The notes under the pieces are model-generated. The model made no database searches. It was not told the DNA's origin and saw nothing but the letters and a program-made list of their open reading frames with translations. A stretch of 64,000 nt of DNA from Kitasatospora sp. A2-31 (GTDB lineage: Bacteria > Actinomycetota > Actinomycetes > Streptomycetales > Streptomycetaceae): positions 33,400 to 97,399 of the forward strand of contig NZ_JAKNTA010000009.1 of the NCBI RefSeq assembly GCF_022288725.1, given 5' to 3'. This document shows, piece after piece, positions 31,891 through 39,824 of this stretch. Each line of letters starts with the position of its first letter. Position 1 is the stretch's first letter. The position numbers and the translations under genes were made by a program.

Positions 31891-33003
31891 TCAACGGTCG
31901 AGGCTGATCGCGTTCTTGGCCTTCTCCACCGACTCCTCCGAAGCCGGACCGCCGGGGTTCTCGGTGGCCAGAGCCTGGTTGAGCGCGACGAAGGGGCGCA
32001 TCCGCTCCTCGTAGCGCTCGAACGCTGCCCGGTGACCCTCGCCGGCGGACGCGGCCCGGCCCAACTCGTCGGCGAGCAGGTGGGCGCCGACCAGGGCGAG
32101 GCCGGTGCCCTGCCCGGACAGCGGGGAGGCGCAGTAGCCGGCGTCGCCGACCAGGACGGCGCGGCCGGCGGACCAGCGGTCCATGCGGACCTGGGCCATC
32201 TCGTCGGCGTAGAAGTCGGGGGCGCGGTGCAGCGCCTCGAGGAGCCGGGGCGTCTCCCAGCGCAGCGCCGCCATCCGCTCGGCGACCCGGGCCCTGGCCT
32301 CGCCGGCGTCCCGGACGGCCGGCTCCTCGCTCGCCCAGCCGAAGGTGACCCGCAGCTCGCTGTTGCCGCGCACCGGGTAGATGCCGTAACCGGCGTCGCC
32401 GTCGCGCTGCCAGACCTGCCAGTCCTCCAGGCCGAGGAAGTTGTCTGCGCCGAAGATGGCGACGTGCATCCCGAGGCGGCTCAGGTACCGCTCCTCGGGG
32501 CCGAAGACCAGCCGGCGGACGCGGGAGTGCAGGCCGTCCGCGCCGACCACCAGGTCGAAGGTGCGGGGCTGCGCGTGCCGGAAGGTGACGTGGACGCCGC
32601 GCTCGTCCTCCCGCAGGCCGGTGACGGCGTCTCCCCAGATGAACTCGGCTTCGCCTGCCACCCGTTCGGCCAGGATCGTGACCAGGTCCTCGCGCAGCAG
32701 TTCGACGTCCCCGCTGTCGAGCCGGCCGCTGCTGAAGGTCGCCTCGGTGGAGCGGTGCACCTCGGTGCCATCGCCGTCGAGCACGGACATGCCGCGCATC
32801 CGGGTGCGGACGGCACGGACCTGCTCGGTCAGGCCCATCCGGTCGATCACGTCGAGGGCGACGCCACGGATGTCGACCGCCTGGCCACCGCGGCGCGGGC
32901 CGGGGGCGAGTTCCACGACGGTCGGGGTGAAGCCCTGACGGCGCAGCAGGTGGGCGAGCGCGGTGCCGGCGATGCCGCCGCCGGAGATGAGCACGGTGTT
33001 CAC
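31891..33003 (-). CDS. FAD-dependent monooxygenase
   Basis: A 370-residue class A flavoprotein. GTG 33003 is chosen for CAGGGAG upstream and because the protein then starts VNTVLISGGGIAGTALAHLL, the FAD Rossmann motif. FDLVVGADGLHSRVRRLV (about 160-177) is the DG motif, and GRAVLVGDAGYCASPLSGQGTGLAL (about 285-309) the GD motif. This resembles PHBH-type hydroxylases, including those that inactivate tetracycline or rifamycin or modify polyketides; substrate undetermined. Two strong palindromes upstream imply control by a TetR-type repressor that is not adjacent. Confidence 0.92.
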   Translation of the reverse strand: MNTVLISGGGIAGTALAHLLRRQGFTPTVVELAPGPRRGGQAVDIRGVALDVIDRMGLTEQVRAVRTRMRGMSVLDGDGTEVHRSTEATFSSGRLDSGDVELLREDLVTILAERVAGEAEFIWGDAVTGLREDERGVHVTFRHAQPRTFDLVVGADGLHSRVRRLVFGPEERYLSRLGMHVAIFGADNFLGLEDWQVWQRDGDAGYGIYPVRGNSELRVTFGWASEEPAVRDAGEARARVAERMAALRWETPRLLEALHRAPDFYADEMAQVRMDRWSAGRAVLVGDAGYCASPLSGQGTGLALVGAHLLADELGRAASAGEGHRAAFERYEERMRPFVALNQALATENPGGPASEESVEKAKNAISLDR

Positions 33004-33056
33004 GGGGACTCCCTGGTTCGGTCGGTGCGATTCTGCCTGTACGCCGTAAGCGACGT

Positions 33057-33081
33057 CCTGAATGTACGACGTACATTCAGG
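33057..33081. promoter_or_regulatory. 25-bp operator-like palindrome
   Basis: Perfect 11-bp arms, CCTGAATGTAC and GTACATTCAGG, around GAC. The core TGTACGACGTACA is typical of TetR-family sites. It is 54 bp upstream of the monooxygenase start. Confidence 0.7.
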
Positions 33082-33115
33082 AACGACAAGGGCTCTAAGC
33101 AGCACATACAGAGCA

Positions 33116-33135
33116 GAGCTGTACTAGTACAGCTC
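33116..33135. promoter_or_regulatory. 20-bp perfect palindrome
   Basis: GAGCTGTACTAGTACAGCTC is self-complementary over its full length, with the core TGTAC-N2-GTACA related to the palindrome 35 bp away. It lies between the divergent monooxygenase and DUF3152 genes. The remaining sequence to 33300 shows no gene. Confidence 0.65.
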
Positions 33136-33300
33136 GCGCGGGAGTCGCGACGGCGCACCCGCCCCCTCCACCCGGGAGGGAGCGTTCAGGATCAATTCGG
33201 TACGAAAAGGAGTGAACCTCCGACGCTTCCTGAGCGTGGTTCAGATGGATCCCGATCGTCCGCCGAGGCCGATCGCCGACGTCCAGGAGTTGCCATCGCC

Positions 33301-34143
33301 ATGTCCGTCCACGACACCAGCCACCGCCACGGGACAGCCCAGCACGGGGAAGCAGGCCAGGAAGAGGCGCGTCGAACAGACGCCCGACAGGAGAAGCCCT
33401 TCCGGGGCGGGCTCCTGAAGGGCGCGCTCGCGCTGCTGCTGGTCGCGGCCGTGGCGACCGGCCTGCTGTGGTGGCACCCGTGGAGCGGGAAGAAGGCCGC
33501 CGCGCCGAAGCCGTTGCAGTTCACCACCGCCACCGGCGGGTCCGCCCAGTTCGGCACCGGAGCGCACCTCTACCGCTACAAGGTGCGGGTGGAGGACGGG
33601 CTCTCCGAGCGGCCCGAGCAGTTCGCCGCCGAGGTGGACGCCGTCCTCGGGAACGTCAAGCTCGGCTGGGCCGCGGGCGGTGAGGTGTCCTTCCAGCGAG
33701 TGGCCGCCGACCCGGTGGACTTCACCGTCTACCTGGCCACCCCGAAGTCCACCGACCGGATATGCGGCCAGTACGGCCTGGACACCGGGGGCTGGGTGAA
33801 CTGCGGCGCCGGCCACCAGGTGGTCATCAACGTCAAGCGCTGGACCGAGCTCTCCGAGTTCTACGTCGGCCGCCCCGAGCTCTACCACGCCCTCGCCGTC
33901 AACCACGAGGTCGGCCACATCCTCGGCAACGGGCACGTCGACTGCCCGGGCCAGGGTGCGCCGGCACCGGTGATGCAGCAGCAGATCAAGGGCCTGAACG
34001 GCTGCGTGCCCAACGGGTGGCCCTACTCCGAGACCGGCGCGCTGCTCACCGGGCCGCCCACCCCGGACGCGATCCCCGGCCAGAGCGCCACACCCGGCCA
34101 GAGCGCCACACCCGGCCGGACCGCAGGGGCGTCCGTGCCGTAG
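33301..34143 (+). CDS. DUF3152 membrane-anchored zinc metalloprotease-like protein
   Basis: A 280-residue protein with a basic/His-rich head, a single membrane anchor at about 39-55 (LLKGALALLLVAAVATGLLWW) and an extracytoplasmic domain. That domain holds HEVGHILGNGH (about 202-212), an extended metzincin-type HExxHxxGxxH zinc motif, preceded by QYGLDTGGWVNCGAGHQVVI. DUF3152 proteins are conserved in actinobacteria and presumed peptidases; substrate unknown. The tail has a duplicated GQSATP repeat. AGGAG lies upstream of the ATG. Confidence 0.9.
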   Translation: MSVHDTSHRHGTAQHGEAGQEEARRTDARQEKPFRGGLLKGALALLLVAAVATGLLWWHPWSGKKAAAPKPLQFTTATGGSAQFGTGAHLYRYKVRVEDGLSERPEQFAAEVDAVLGNVKLGWAAGGEVSFQRVAADPVDFTVYLATPKSTDRICGQYGLDTGGWVNCGAGHQVVINVKRWTELSEFYVGRPELYHALAVNHEVGHILGNGHVDCPGQGAPAPVMQQQIKGLNGCVPNGWPYSETGALLTGPPTPDAIPGQSATPGQSATPGRTAGASVP

Positions 34144-34210
34144 GCGCGCCGGACCGCCCCGGGCCGCCGGCCGCCACCGCGCGAGCAGCTGCGGCGCGAA
34201 TCCGCGCTGG

Positions 34211-34248
34211 TAGGGTCTGAGCCAGTCCGGACCGGTCCAGTACGGACC
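34211..34248 (+). promoter_or_regulatory. Promoter and direct-repeat operator of the GntR-TetR gene
   Basis: TAGGGT (34211-34216) is a good -10. Just after the predicted start lie two direct repeats, CCAGTCCGGACC (34222) and CCAGTACGGACC (34237), which also create GGTCC-N5-GGACC. This would suit autorepression. Confidence 0.5.
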
Positions 34249-34295
34249 AGTGCAGAGCGACCGGCGACAGAGCGATCCTCCGAGGAGTCGGCACC

Positions 34296-35294
34296 ATGGC
34301 ACCGGAGACGGAGCCGCCCTTCCAGCGCATCGCCGCCGAGCTCCGCCGGCGCATCGCCACCGGGGAGCTGGCGCCCGGCGAGCGGGTGCCCTCCACCCGG
34401 CGGATCGCCCAGGACTGGGGTGTCGCGCTGGCCACCGCCACCAAGGCCCTCACCGTGCTGCGCCTGGAGGGCCTGGTGGAGGCCCTGCCGCGGGTCGGCA
34501 CGGTGGTGGCGGCACCCGCCGGGCCGCGGGCCGGCACGCCGGCGGCGCCCGGCGCCCCCACGGACACCGCCCCCGGGCAGCGGCACCGCTCCCCCGCCGC
34601 GCCCGAGGGCGAGTTGAACCGCGAGCGGATCCTCCGGGCCGCGCTGGAGCTGGCCGACGCCGAGGGACTGGCCGCGCTGTCGATGCGGGCCGTGGCCGCC
34701 CGGCTCGGCGTCTCCGCGATGTCCCCGTACCGGTACGTCACCAGCAAGGACGAGCTCGTCCTGCTGACCGCCGACCTGGCCTTCGGCGAGGCGGCCTACC
34801 CCGCCGAACCGCCCGCCGGCTGGCGGGCCCGGCTGGAGCTGGGGGCGCGCACCCTCTGGTCGCTGTTCCGCCGGCACCCCTGGCTGGCGCAGCTCAGCCC
34901 GGTCACCCGGCCGCTGGTGCTGCCGAACCTGATGGCGCACGCGGAGTGGGCGCTCGCCGCGCTGGAGGGGCACGGACTGGACGCCACCACCGTGCTGGAC
35001 ACCCATGTGCTGCTCTACAGCTACATCGAGGGGATCGCCGTCAACCTGGAGCGCGAGGCCCAGGCTCAGGCCACCACCGGCCTCACCGAGCAGGAGTGGA
35101 TGGACAGCCGGACCCCGGCCCTGGGCGCGCTCGTCGCCTCTGGCCGCTTCCCGGCCTACACCCGGCTGATGGCCGGCCTGCCGGACGGCTACGACCTGGA
35201 CCTGGACGCGCTGTTCGAGTTCGGGCTGGCCAACCTGCTGGACGGCCTGACCGCCCGCATCGAGCGGGCCGGCGCCGGACCCGCCCCGGCCTGA
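34296..35294 (+). CDS. GntR-TetR double-HTH transcriptional regulator
   Basis: A 332-residue regulator with two DNA-binding modules. Residues about 8-72 are a GntR winged HTH (RIAAELRRRIATGELAPGERVPSTRRIAQDW, then ATKALTVLRLEGLVE). After a Pro/Ala linker, about residues 110-160 form a TetR HTH (RERILRAALELADAEGLAALSMRAVAARLGVSAMSPYRYVTSK), followed by a TetR C-terminal ligand domain (about 170-320). The ligand is unknown. The gene follows DUF3152 in the same direction but has its own promoter, with GAGGAG before the ATG. It could also be the missing repressor for the monooxygenase palindromes 1.2 kb upstream; the sites differ from its own repeats. Confidence 0.9.
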   Translation: MAPETEPPFQRIAAELRRRIATGELAPGERVPSTRRIAQDWGVALATATKALTVLRLEGLVEALPRVGTVVAAPAGPRAGTPAAPGAPTDTAPGQRHRSPAAPEGELNRERILRAALELADAEGLAALSMRAVAARLGVSAMSPYRYVTSKDELVLLTADLAFGEAAYPAEPPAGWRARLELGARTLWSLFRRHPWLAQLSPVTRPLVLPNLMAHAEWALAALEGHGLDATTVLDTHVLLYSYIEGIAVNLEREAQAQATTGLTEQEWMDSRTPALGALVASGRFPAYTRLMAGLPDGYDLDLDALFEFGLANLLDGLTARIERAGAGPAPA

Positions 35295-35388
35295 CCGGCC
35301 CCCCGACCTGCCCGGGGGCCCGCCGGGCCCGGGGCCCGCTACCCGGCCTCCCGCCCCCGGAAGGTGCGGCGGGGGGTGGGCACGCCGG

Positions 35389-36141
35389 TCAGAGACCGAC
35401 CTGCTCGCCAGGCTTGAGCAGGCGGAGGCGGTCCGCGAGCCCTGCCCGCTCGAAGGCCGGCGCGAGAGTGTCGGGGCCCTGCGTGAAGTGGCCCCAGTGC
35501 TCGAAGTGCAGCGGGACGACGTGGCGCGCGCCGAGGATCCCGGCCGCCTTCGCCGCGTCCTCGCTCGGCAGAGTGAGGTAGGCATCGGGGACCAGCGGCG
35601 TCTGGGCCCCGCCGGCGAACAGGACGGCGATGTCGATCCGGTCGAAGCGGTCCGCGATCTGCTGGACGACTCCGAGTGAGGCGTTGTCCCCGCTGACGTA
35701 CACGGTCGGCCGGCCGTCGCCCTGGATCACGAAGCCGCTGACCTCGCCGACGAGGTGCTCGCTGCCATCGGGCCCGTGCTGTGCCGGCACGCCGGTGATG
35801 CGCACGTCGCCGAGGTCGTAGGAGTCCCAGTTGGCCAGCGCCTGGACGGGGCCGCCGAGGCGCTCCCGGGCGGATGCCGTGGACAGAACGAGGCGACTGT
35901 CGAGGGCGTACGCACGTCCCGCCGCGTCCAGGTTGTCAGGGTGCTGGTCGTGGGAGAGCAGCACGACGTCCACGGCGCCGACCTCGGCGGCGGTGAGGGC
36001 CGGCCCGGCGGTCTTCACCAGGGCTCGGGTGCCGATGGGGTAGTTGCCGGGGGCGTCGAAGGTGGGGTCGGTGAGAATCCGGGTCGCGCCGAACTCGATG
36101 AGGGCGGTGGGACCACCGAGGTAGCGAATGCTGATCGTCAT
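35389..36141 (-). CDS. MBL-fold metallo-hydrolase (UlaG-like)
   Basis: A 250-residue metallo-beta-lactamase-fold protein. It begins MTISIRYLGGPTALIEFG, has the metal motif VVLLSHDQHPDNLD (a variant of HxHxDH, about residues 63-76), TVYVSGDNASLG (about 147-158) and HVVPLHFEHWGHF near the C-terminus. This matches the L-ascorbate-6-phosphate lactonase UlaG-like group of broad hydrolases; the real substrate is unknown. The start is ambiguous: ATG 36141 is listed, but GTG 36147 has better spacing from GGGAG. Confidence 0.88.
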   Translation of the reverse strand: MTISIRYLGGPTALIEFGATRILTDPTFDAPGNYPIGTRALVKTAGPALTAAEVGAVDVVLLSHDQHPDNLDAAGRAYALDSRLVLSTASARERLGGPVQALANWDSYDLGDVRITGVPAQHGPDGSEHLVGEVSGFVIQGDGRPTVYVSGDNASLGVVQQIADRFDRIDIAVLFAGGAQTPLVPDAYLTLPSEDAAKAAGILGARHVVPLHFEHWGHFTQGPDTLAPAFERAGLADRLRLLKPGEQVGL

Positions 36142-36303
36142 ACACACCGTCAACTCCCGACTCAGGAAGCGTATTCCGTACGGCTCCACCACCCGGCAAC
36201 GACGTGTACCCCGCCCGGACGGCGGGCCTGCGGGCCGCCCTCCTTCGCCGCGGCCCGATCGGACGGACGTGGTCGCCGCCGTCGGCGCCGTCCCGCCGTC
36301 ACG

Positions 36304-37068
36304 TCAGCCGACCCGCTCGGCCAGGAACTCCTCCCAGGTGCGCCGACCGGTCTGCGCGCCGATCAGGGTCAGGTTGTCGCCGGCCCGGTAGGCGCGGCCG
36401 ACCCTGCCCGGGACGCGGACCGGCAGCATCGGCCGGCGCCGGCCGCTCGCCCGGAGGTAGCCGCGGACCATCTCGGCCATCGGGTACACGGTCGGCCCGG
36501 CGAGGTCGGGTACCAGGCCGGCCGGTTCGTCCAGGGCCAGCTCGACCAGCCGGGCCGCCACCTCGCGCGAGTCGACCGGCTGCCAGCGGATCCCGCCGGG
36601 CGCCGGGACCACCGGCATCCTCGCCATCCCGGTGGCCACCTTGAGCGCCAGGTCGTGGAACTGGGCCGCGCGCAGCGTGGTGTAGGGCAGACCGGAGTCG
36701 GCGACGGCCTGCTCCGCGCCCAGCTTGGAGCGGAAGTAGCCGAGCGGGAGCCTGTCCGCCCCGATCACCGAGATGTGGACCAGGTGCTCCACGCCGGACC
36801 GCCGAGCGGCGCGCACCAGGTTGCGGGTGGCCACGTCGTCGCCCTTGGCGCCGCCCGCGAGGTGCAGCACCGTCCCGACCCCGGCCACCGCCGCGTCGAT
36901 CCCCTCGTCCCCCAGCAGGTCGCCCCTCACGTAGGTCACGCCGTCGGCGGACGGGCGTGCGGAACGGGTGAGCACCCGGACGTCGCGGCCGGCCGCGCGC
37001 AGCAGCGGGAGGACGTGGCCGCCGAGGGTGCCGGTGCCGCCGGTCACGAGGAGCAGGGAGTTCGCCAT
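36304..37068 (-). CDS. NmrA/SDR-type NAD(P)-binding oxidoreductase
   Basis: A 254-residue atypical short-chain dehydrogenase. The Rossmann motif is LLLVTGGTGTLGGHVLPLL (about 5-23); VRGDLLG and VGTVLHLAGG follow, and there is no YxxxK triad, as in NmrA-like proteins. ATG 37068 follows GGAGACG. It is divergent from the ECF41 sigma factor gene, exactly the arrangement in which ECF41 factors control a neighbouring oxidoreductase. A match to the ECF41 promoter is present 83-115 bp upstream. Confidence 0.9.
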   Translation of the reverse strand: MANSLLLVTGGTGTLGGHVLPLLRAAGRDVRVLTRSARPSADGVTYVRGDLLGDEGIDAAVAGVGTVLHLAGGAKGDDVATRNLVRAARRSGVEHLVHISVIGADRLPLGYFRSKLGAEQAVADSGLPYTTLRAAQFHDLALKVATGMARMPVVPAPGGIRWQPVDSREVAARLVELALDEPAGLVPDLAGPTVYPMAEMVRGYLRASGRRRPMLPVRVPGRVGRAYRAGDNLTLIGAQTGRRTWEEFLAERVG

Positions 37069-37156
37069 GGTCGTCTCCGATTCGTCCGGCCGGGAGCGGA
37101 TCTCCGGCCTCGACCGTTGGGTGTCGTGGTCCTGCAGTACGTGGTTCTGCAGCGAT

Positions 37157-37183
37157 GACCCGGGGCGACGGAGGAATGTGACA
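37157..37183 (-). promoter_or_regulatory. Candidate ECF41-dependent promoter
   Basis: On the minus strand TGTCACA (37183-37177), a 16-base spacer and GGTC (37160-37157) match the published ECF41 consensus TGTCACA-N16-CGTC except for one -10 base. The -35 lies between the ribosome site and start codon of the sigma gene itself. Confidence 0.6.
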
Positions 37184-37185
37184 CG

Positions 37186-38097
37186 GTGATCGAAGATTCT
37201 TTGCCGGCCGGCGGAGCGGCCGAGGTACGGACCGGGCTCTTCGAGGAGCACCGGTCGCATCTGCGCGCCGTGGCGTACCGGATGCTGGGCTCGCTCAGCG
37301 AGGCCGAGGACGCGGTCCAGGAGACCTGGCTGCGCTACGACCGGACCGACACCTCCGAGGTGGAGAACCTCGGCGGGTGGCTCACCACGGTGGTCGGGCG
37401 GGTCTGCCTGAACCTGCTGCGCTCCCGTGCGCAGCGGCGCGAGGAATCGCTGGAGTCGCGGATGCCGGACCCGGTGCTCGGACGGGAGGGCGTGGTGGAC
37501 CCGGAGCAGGAGGTGCTGCTCGCGGACTCGGTCGGGCTGGCGCTGATGGTGGTGCTGGAGTCGCTGTCGCCGGCCGAGCGGGTGGCGTTCGTGCTGCACG
37601 ACATGTTCCAGGTGCCGTTCGAGGAGATCGCCCCGCTCATCGAGAAGACCTCGGCCGCCACCCGGCAGCTGGCCAGCCGGGCCCGCCGCAAGGTCCAGGG
37701 GCAGGCGCCGGCGCCCGACCGGGACCTCGCCCGGCAGCGGGCGGCGGTGGACGCGTTCTTCGCCGCCACCCGGACCGGGGACCTGGAGGCGCTGCTCTCG
37801 GTGCTCGATCCCGAGGTCGTGCTGCGCGCCGACGGCGACGTCGGCCGGATCCGGCGGACCGTGGTGCTCTCCGGCGCCGAGACGGTGGCGAGCCAGGCGG
37901 TCCTGTACCGCTCGCTGGCCCCGTACGTCCGCCCGGCGCTGATCAACGGCGCGGCCGGCGTCGTGGTGATCGGCGCCAACGGGAAGCTGGTGTCGATCAT
38001 GGCGTTCACCGTGGTCGACGGCACGATCGCGGCCATCGACGTGCTGACCGACCCCGAGCAGCTGCGCACGCTCGACGTGACGCCGTTCGAGGACTGA
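37186..38097 (+). CDS. sigJ: ECF41-family RNA polymerase sigma factor SigJ
   Basis: A 303-residue sigma factor starting at GTG after GGAGGA. Region 2 is at about 17-82 (LFEEHRSHLRAVAYRMLGSLSEAEDAVQETWLRY) and region 4 at about 120-175 (LSPAERVAFVLHDMFQVPFEEIAPLI). A SnoaL-like C-terminal domain (about 185-295) replaces a separate anti-sigma factor, as is typical of ECF41. The group's three signature motifs appear in altered form: RMPDPV for WLPEP, DGDVGRI for DGGGK, and DPEQL for NPDKL. The C-terminal domain both activates and restrains the sigma core. The likely target is the divergent oxidoreductase. Confidence 0.93.
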   Translation: MIEDSLPAGGAAEVRTGLFEEHRSHLRAVAYRMLGSLSEAEDAVQETWLRYDRTDTSEVENLGGWLTTVVGRVCLNLLRSRAQRREESLESRMPDPVLGREGVVDPEQEVLLADSVGLALMVVLESLSPAERVAFVLHDMFQVPFEEIAPLIEKTSAATRQLASRARRKVQGQAPAPDRDLARQRAAVDAFFAATRTGDLEALLSVLDPEVVLRADGDVGRIRRTVVLSGAETVASQAVLYRSLAPYVRPALINGAAGVVVIGANGKLVSIMAFTVVDGTIAAIDVLTDPEQLRTLDVTPFED

Positions 38098-38110
38098 GCC
38101 GGCGCACGCA

Positions 38111-38148
38111 CGACCGCCCCCGCACGGACTTCCGTGCGGGGGCGGTCG
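38111..38148. terminator. Bidirectional terminator
   Basis: A perfect 17-bp stem (38111-38127 with 38132-38148) and loop ACTT, between the convergent sigJ and serine protease genes. Confidence 0.8.
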
Positions 38149-38172
38149 CGTCGGCGGTGGGCGGGGGCGGGA

Positions 38173-39702
38173 TCAGCCCTTCTTCGACAGGAAGTCGTAC
38201 GCGCCCGCGGCCACGTCGTCCAGGTACGGGCCGGCCTGGAACTTCGGGTCCCCGGTGTGCTTGCCGACCGAGACGTTGCTGACCAGGGCGGGCTTGCCGT
38301 CCTTCACCGCCAGCCAGCCGCCGCCGCTGGAGCCGGCGGTCATGGTGCAGCCGATCGCCAGCATCGGCGGGCGGCTCGGGTCGAACGACATCCGGGTCGG
38401 CTTGCCGCTCTCGCAGTGGTTGAGCTCCATGCCGTCGTACGGCGGGGCCGCCGGGAAGCCGAACTCGGAGATGCTGAGCTGGTCGCGCGGGGCGTTGAAC
38501 CAGACCGGCAGTGCACCGCCGACCGTCTCCTCCAGCGACTTGCCGTTGTCCGCGGGCTTCACCCGGATGATCGCGAAGTCGTAGTGGGTGGCCGCGTCAC
38601 CGGTCCTGCCGCCCTCGGCCTTCCACTGCGGGGAGGTGACGGCCTGCGTCCCGGGCCAGATGCCGTACGGCGCGTACTGGGACTCGTCGGCCTGCTTGCC
38701 GCCGCTCAGGGCGGCGTTGCTGTTGAAGGCCGGGATGAAGGTGATGTTGCTGTAGAACGAGCCGCCCTTGCCCTGGTGGACGCAGTGGCCGGCGGTCCAC
38801 ACCAGGTTGCTCTTGCCGGGGTGGGCCGGGTCGGCCACCACGGTCGCCGAGCACTGGTTGTGGTTGAGGCCGCCGGCGGCGTCCGCGCCGGCGCCCGGCG
38901 CGTCCGCGAACAGCTTCCCGTGCACGGCGAACTTGGTGTACGGGTGCTGGACCGGCTGCGCGTCGACGGTCTTCGGCAGCGGGTCGTTGCCGTTGTCGCC
39001 CGGCTGGGCGGGCTGCGCGGGGGCCTGGCCCGGCTGCGACGGCTGCGCGGCCGGCGGCTGCGCGGGGGCCTGGCCCGGCTGCGACGGCTGCGGGGCCGGC
39101 GGCTGCGCGGGGGCCTGGCCCGGCTGCGACGGCTGCGGGGCCGGCGGCTGGGCGGGCTGGGCCGGCGGCTGCGACTTGGGCGGCGCGGGGGCCTGGGAGG
39201 CCGGCTGCTGGGTGGTGGACGGCTTCGGCGCGGCCGGCGTGGTCGGCTGGCCGGCCGGCGGCTTGGCGCCCGGCGTGGTGGTGGCGGGCGCCGGGGCCGG
39301 CGGCTTGCCGGGCTGCGAGGGCTGCGAGGGCTGCGCCGGCGGCTGGCCCGGCTGCGAGGGCTGCGCGGGCGCGGCCGGCGGGGCGATCGGCTCGTCCGGC
39401 TTGGCCTGGAGCAGCTTCTCCAGCGTCCAGAAGCCCTTGGCGGCGGCCGGGAGGGCGTAGTCCTTCGCCCACTTCTCCCAGTCCTCGAACTTCCACTTCT
39501 TCAGGTCGTCGAGGTTGGCCGGCAGCCCGAGGTTGGGCGCTGCCGCAGCGGCGGCAGCGGTGTCGGCCGAGCCCTCGTTGTCCGGCCCGCAGGCCGCGGT
39601 ACCGAGCAGGGTGAGGGCGAGGACCGAGGCGCCGAGGACGGTCCGGGCGGAGCGGGTGGCGCGCACGGCGGAACGACCCGTGTTTCTGGCTGACGATGAC
39701 AT
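38173..39702 (-). CDS. Trypsin-like serine protease lipoprotein with Pro-rich repeats
   Basis: A 509-residue exported protein. The signal peptide ends in a lipobox, LTLLGTAAC (Cys about 38). Residues about 105-240 are a Pro/Ala/Gln-rich stalk containing three APAQPPAPQPSQPGQ-like 15-residue repeats. The C-terminal 250 residues are a trypsin-fold peptidase with WTAGHCV (catalytic His), HYDFAIIRV (Asp) and GCTMTAGSSGGGW (Ser). It should act in or beyond the cell wall, tethered by the lipid and extended by the stalk. The ATG has AGGGGG rather far upstream. Confidence 0.9.
   Translation of the reverse strand: MSSSARNTGRSAVRATRSARTVLGASVLALTLLGTAACGPDNEGSADTAAAAAAAPNLGLPANLDDLKKWKFEDWEKWAKDYALPAAAKGFWTLEKLLQAKPDEPIAPPAAPAQPSQPGQPPAQPSQPSQPGKPPAPAPATTTPGAKPPAGQPTTPAAPKPSTTQQPASQAPAPPKSQPPAQPAQPPAPQPSQPGQAPAQPPAPQPSQPGQAPAQPPAAQPSQPGQAPAQPAQPGDNGNDPLPKTVDAQPVQHPYTKFAVHGKLFADAPGAGADAAGGLNHNQCSATVVADPAHPGKSNLVWTAGHCVHQGKGGSFYSNITFIPAFNSNAALSGGKQADESQYAPYGIWPGTQAVTSPQWKAEGGRTGDAATHYDFAIIRVKPADNGKSLEETVGGALPVWFNAPRDQLSISEFGFPAAPPYDGMELNHCESGKPTRMSFDPSRPPMLAIGCTMTAGSSGGGWLAVKDGKPALVSNVSVGKHTGDPKFQAGPYLDDVAAGAYDFLSKKG
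39016..39150. repeat. Three 45-bp tandem repeats in the protease stalk
   Basis: Units at 39016, 39061 and 39106 each code for 15 residues and differ by only a few bases. Slippage here would change stalk length in frame. Confidence 0.85.
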
Positions 39703-39824
39703 GAACTTCTGATCCCCCTGTTGGAAAACTCGCGGCGCGGCCGTTCGAGGCGGCACCGCGGTGCGCGGGGGAGTATTCCACTGACCGTCAGCACGCCTGC
39801 CACCCGCCCCCGGGTGGCGCGGCG

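Noticed and set aside
33212..33418. Small ORF MNLRRFLSVVQMD upstream of the DUF3152 gene
   Set aside because: Its GTG lies inside the GGAG sequence that would be its ribosome site, and most of it overlaps the DUF3152 gene in another frame.
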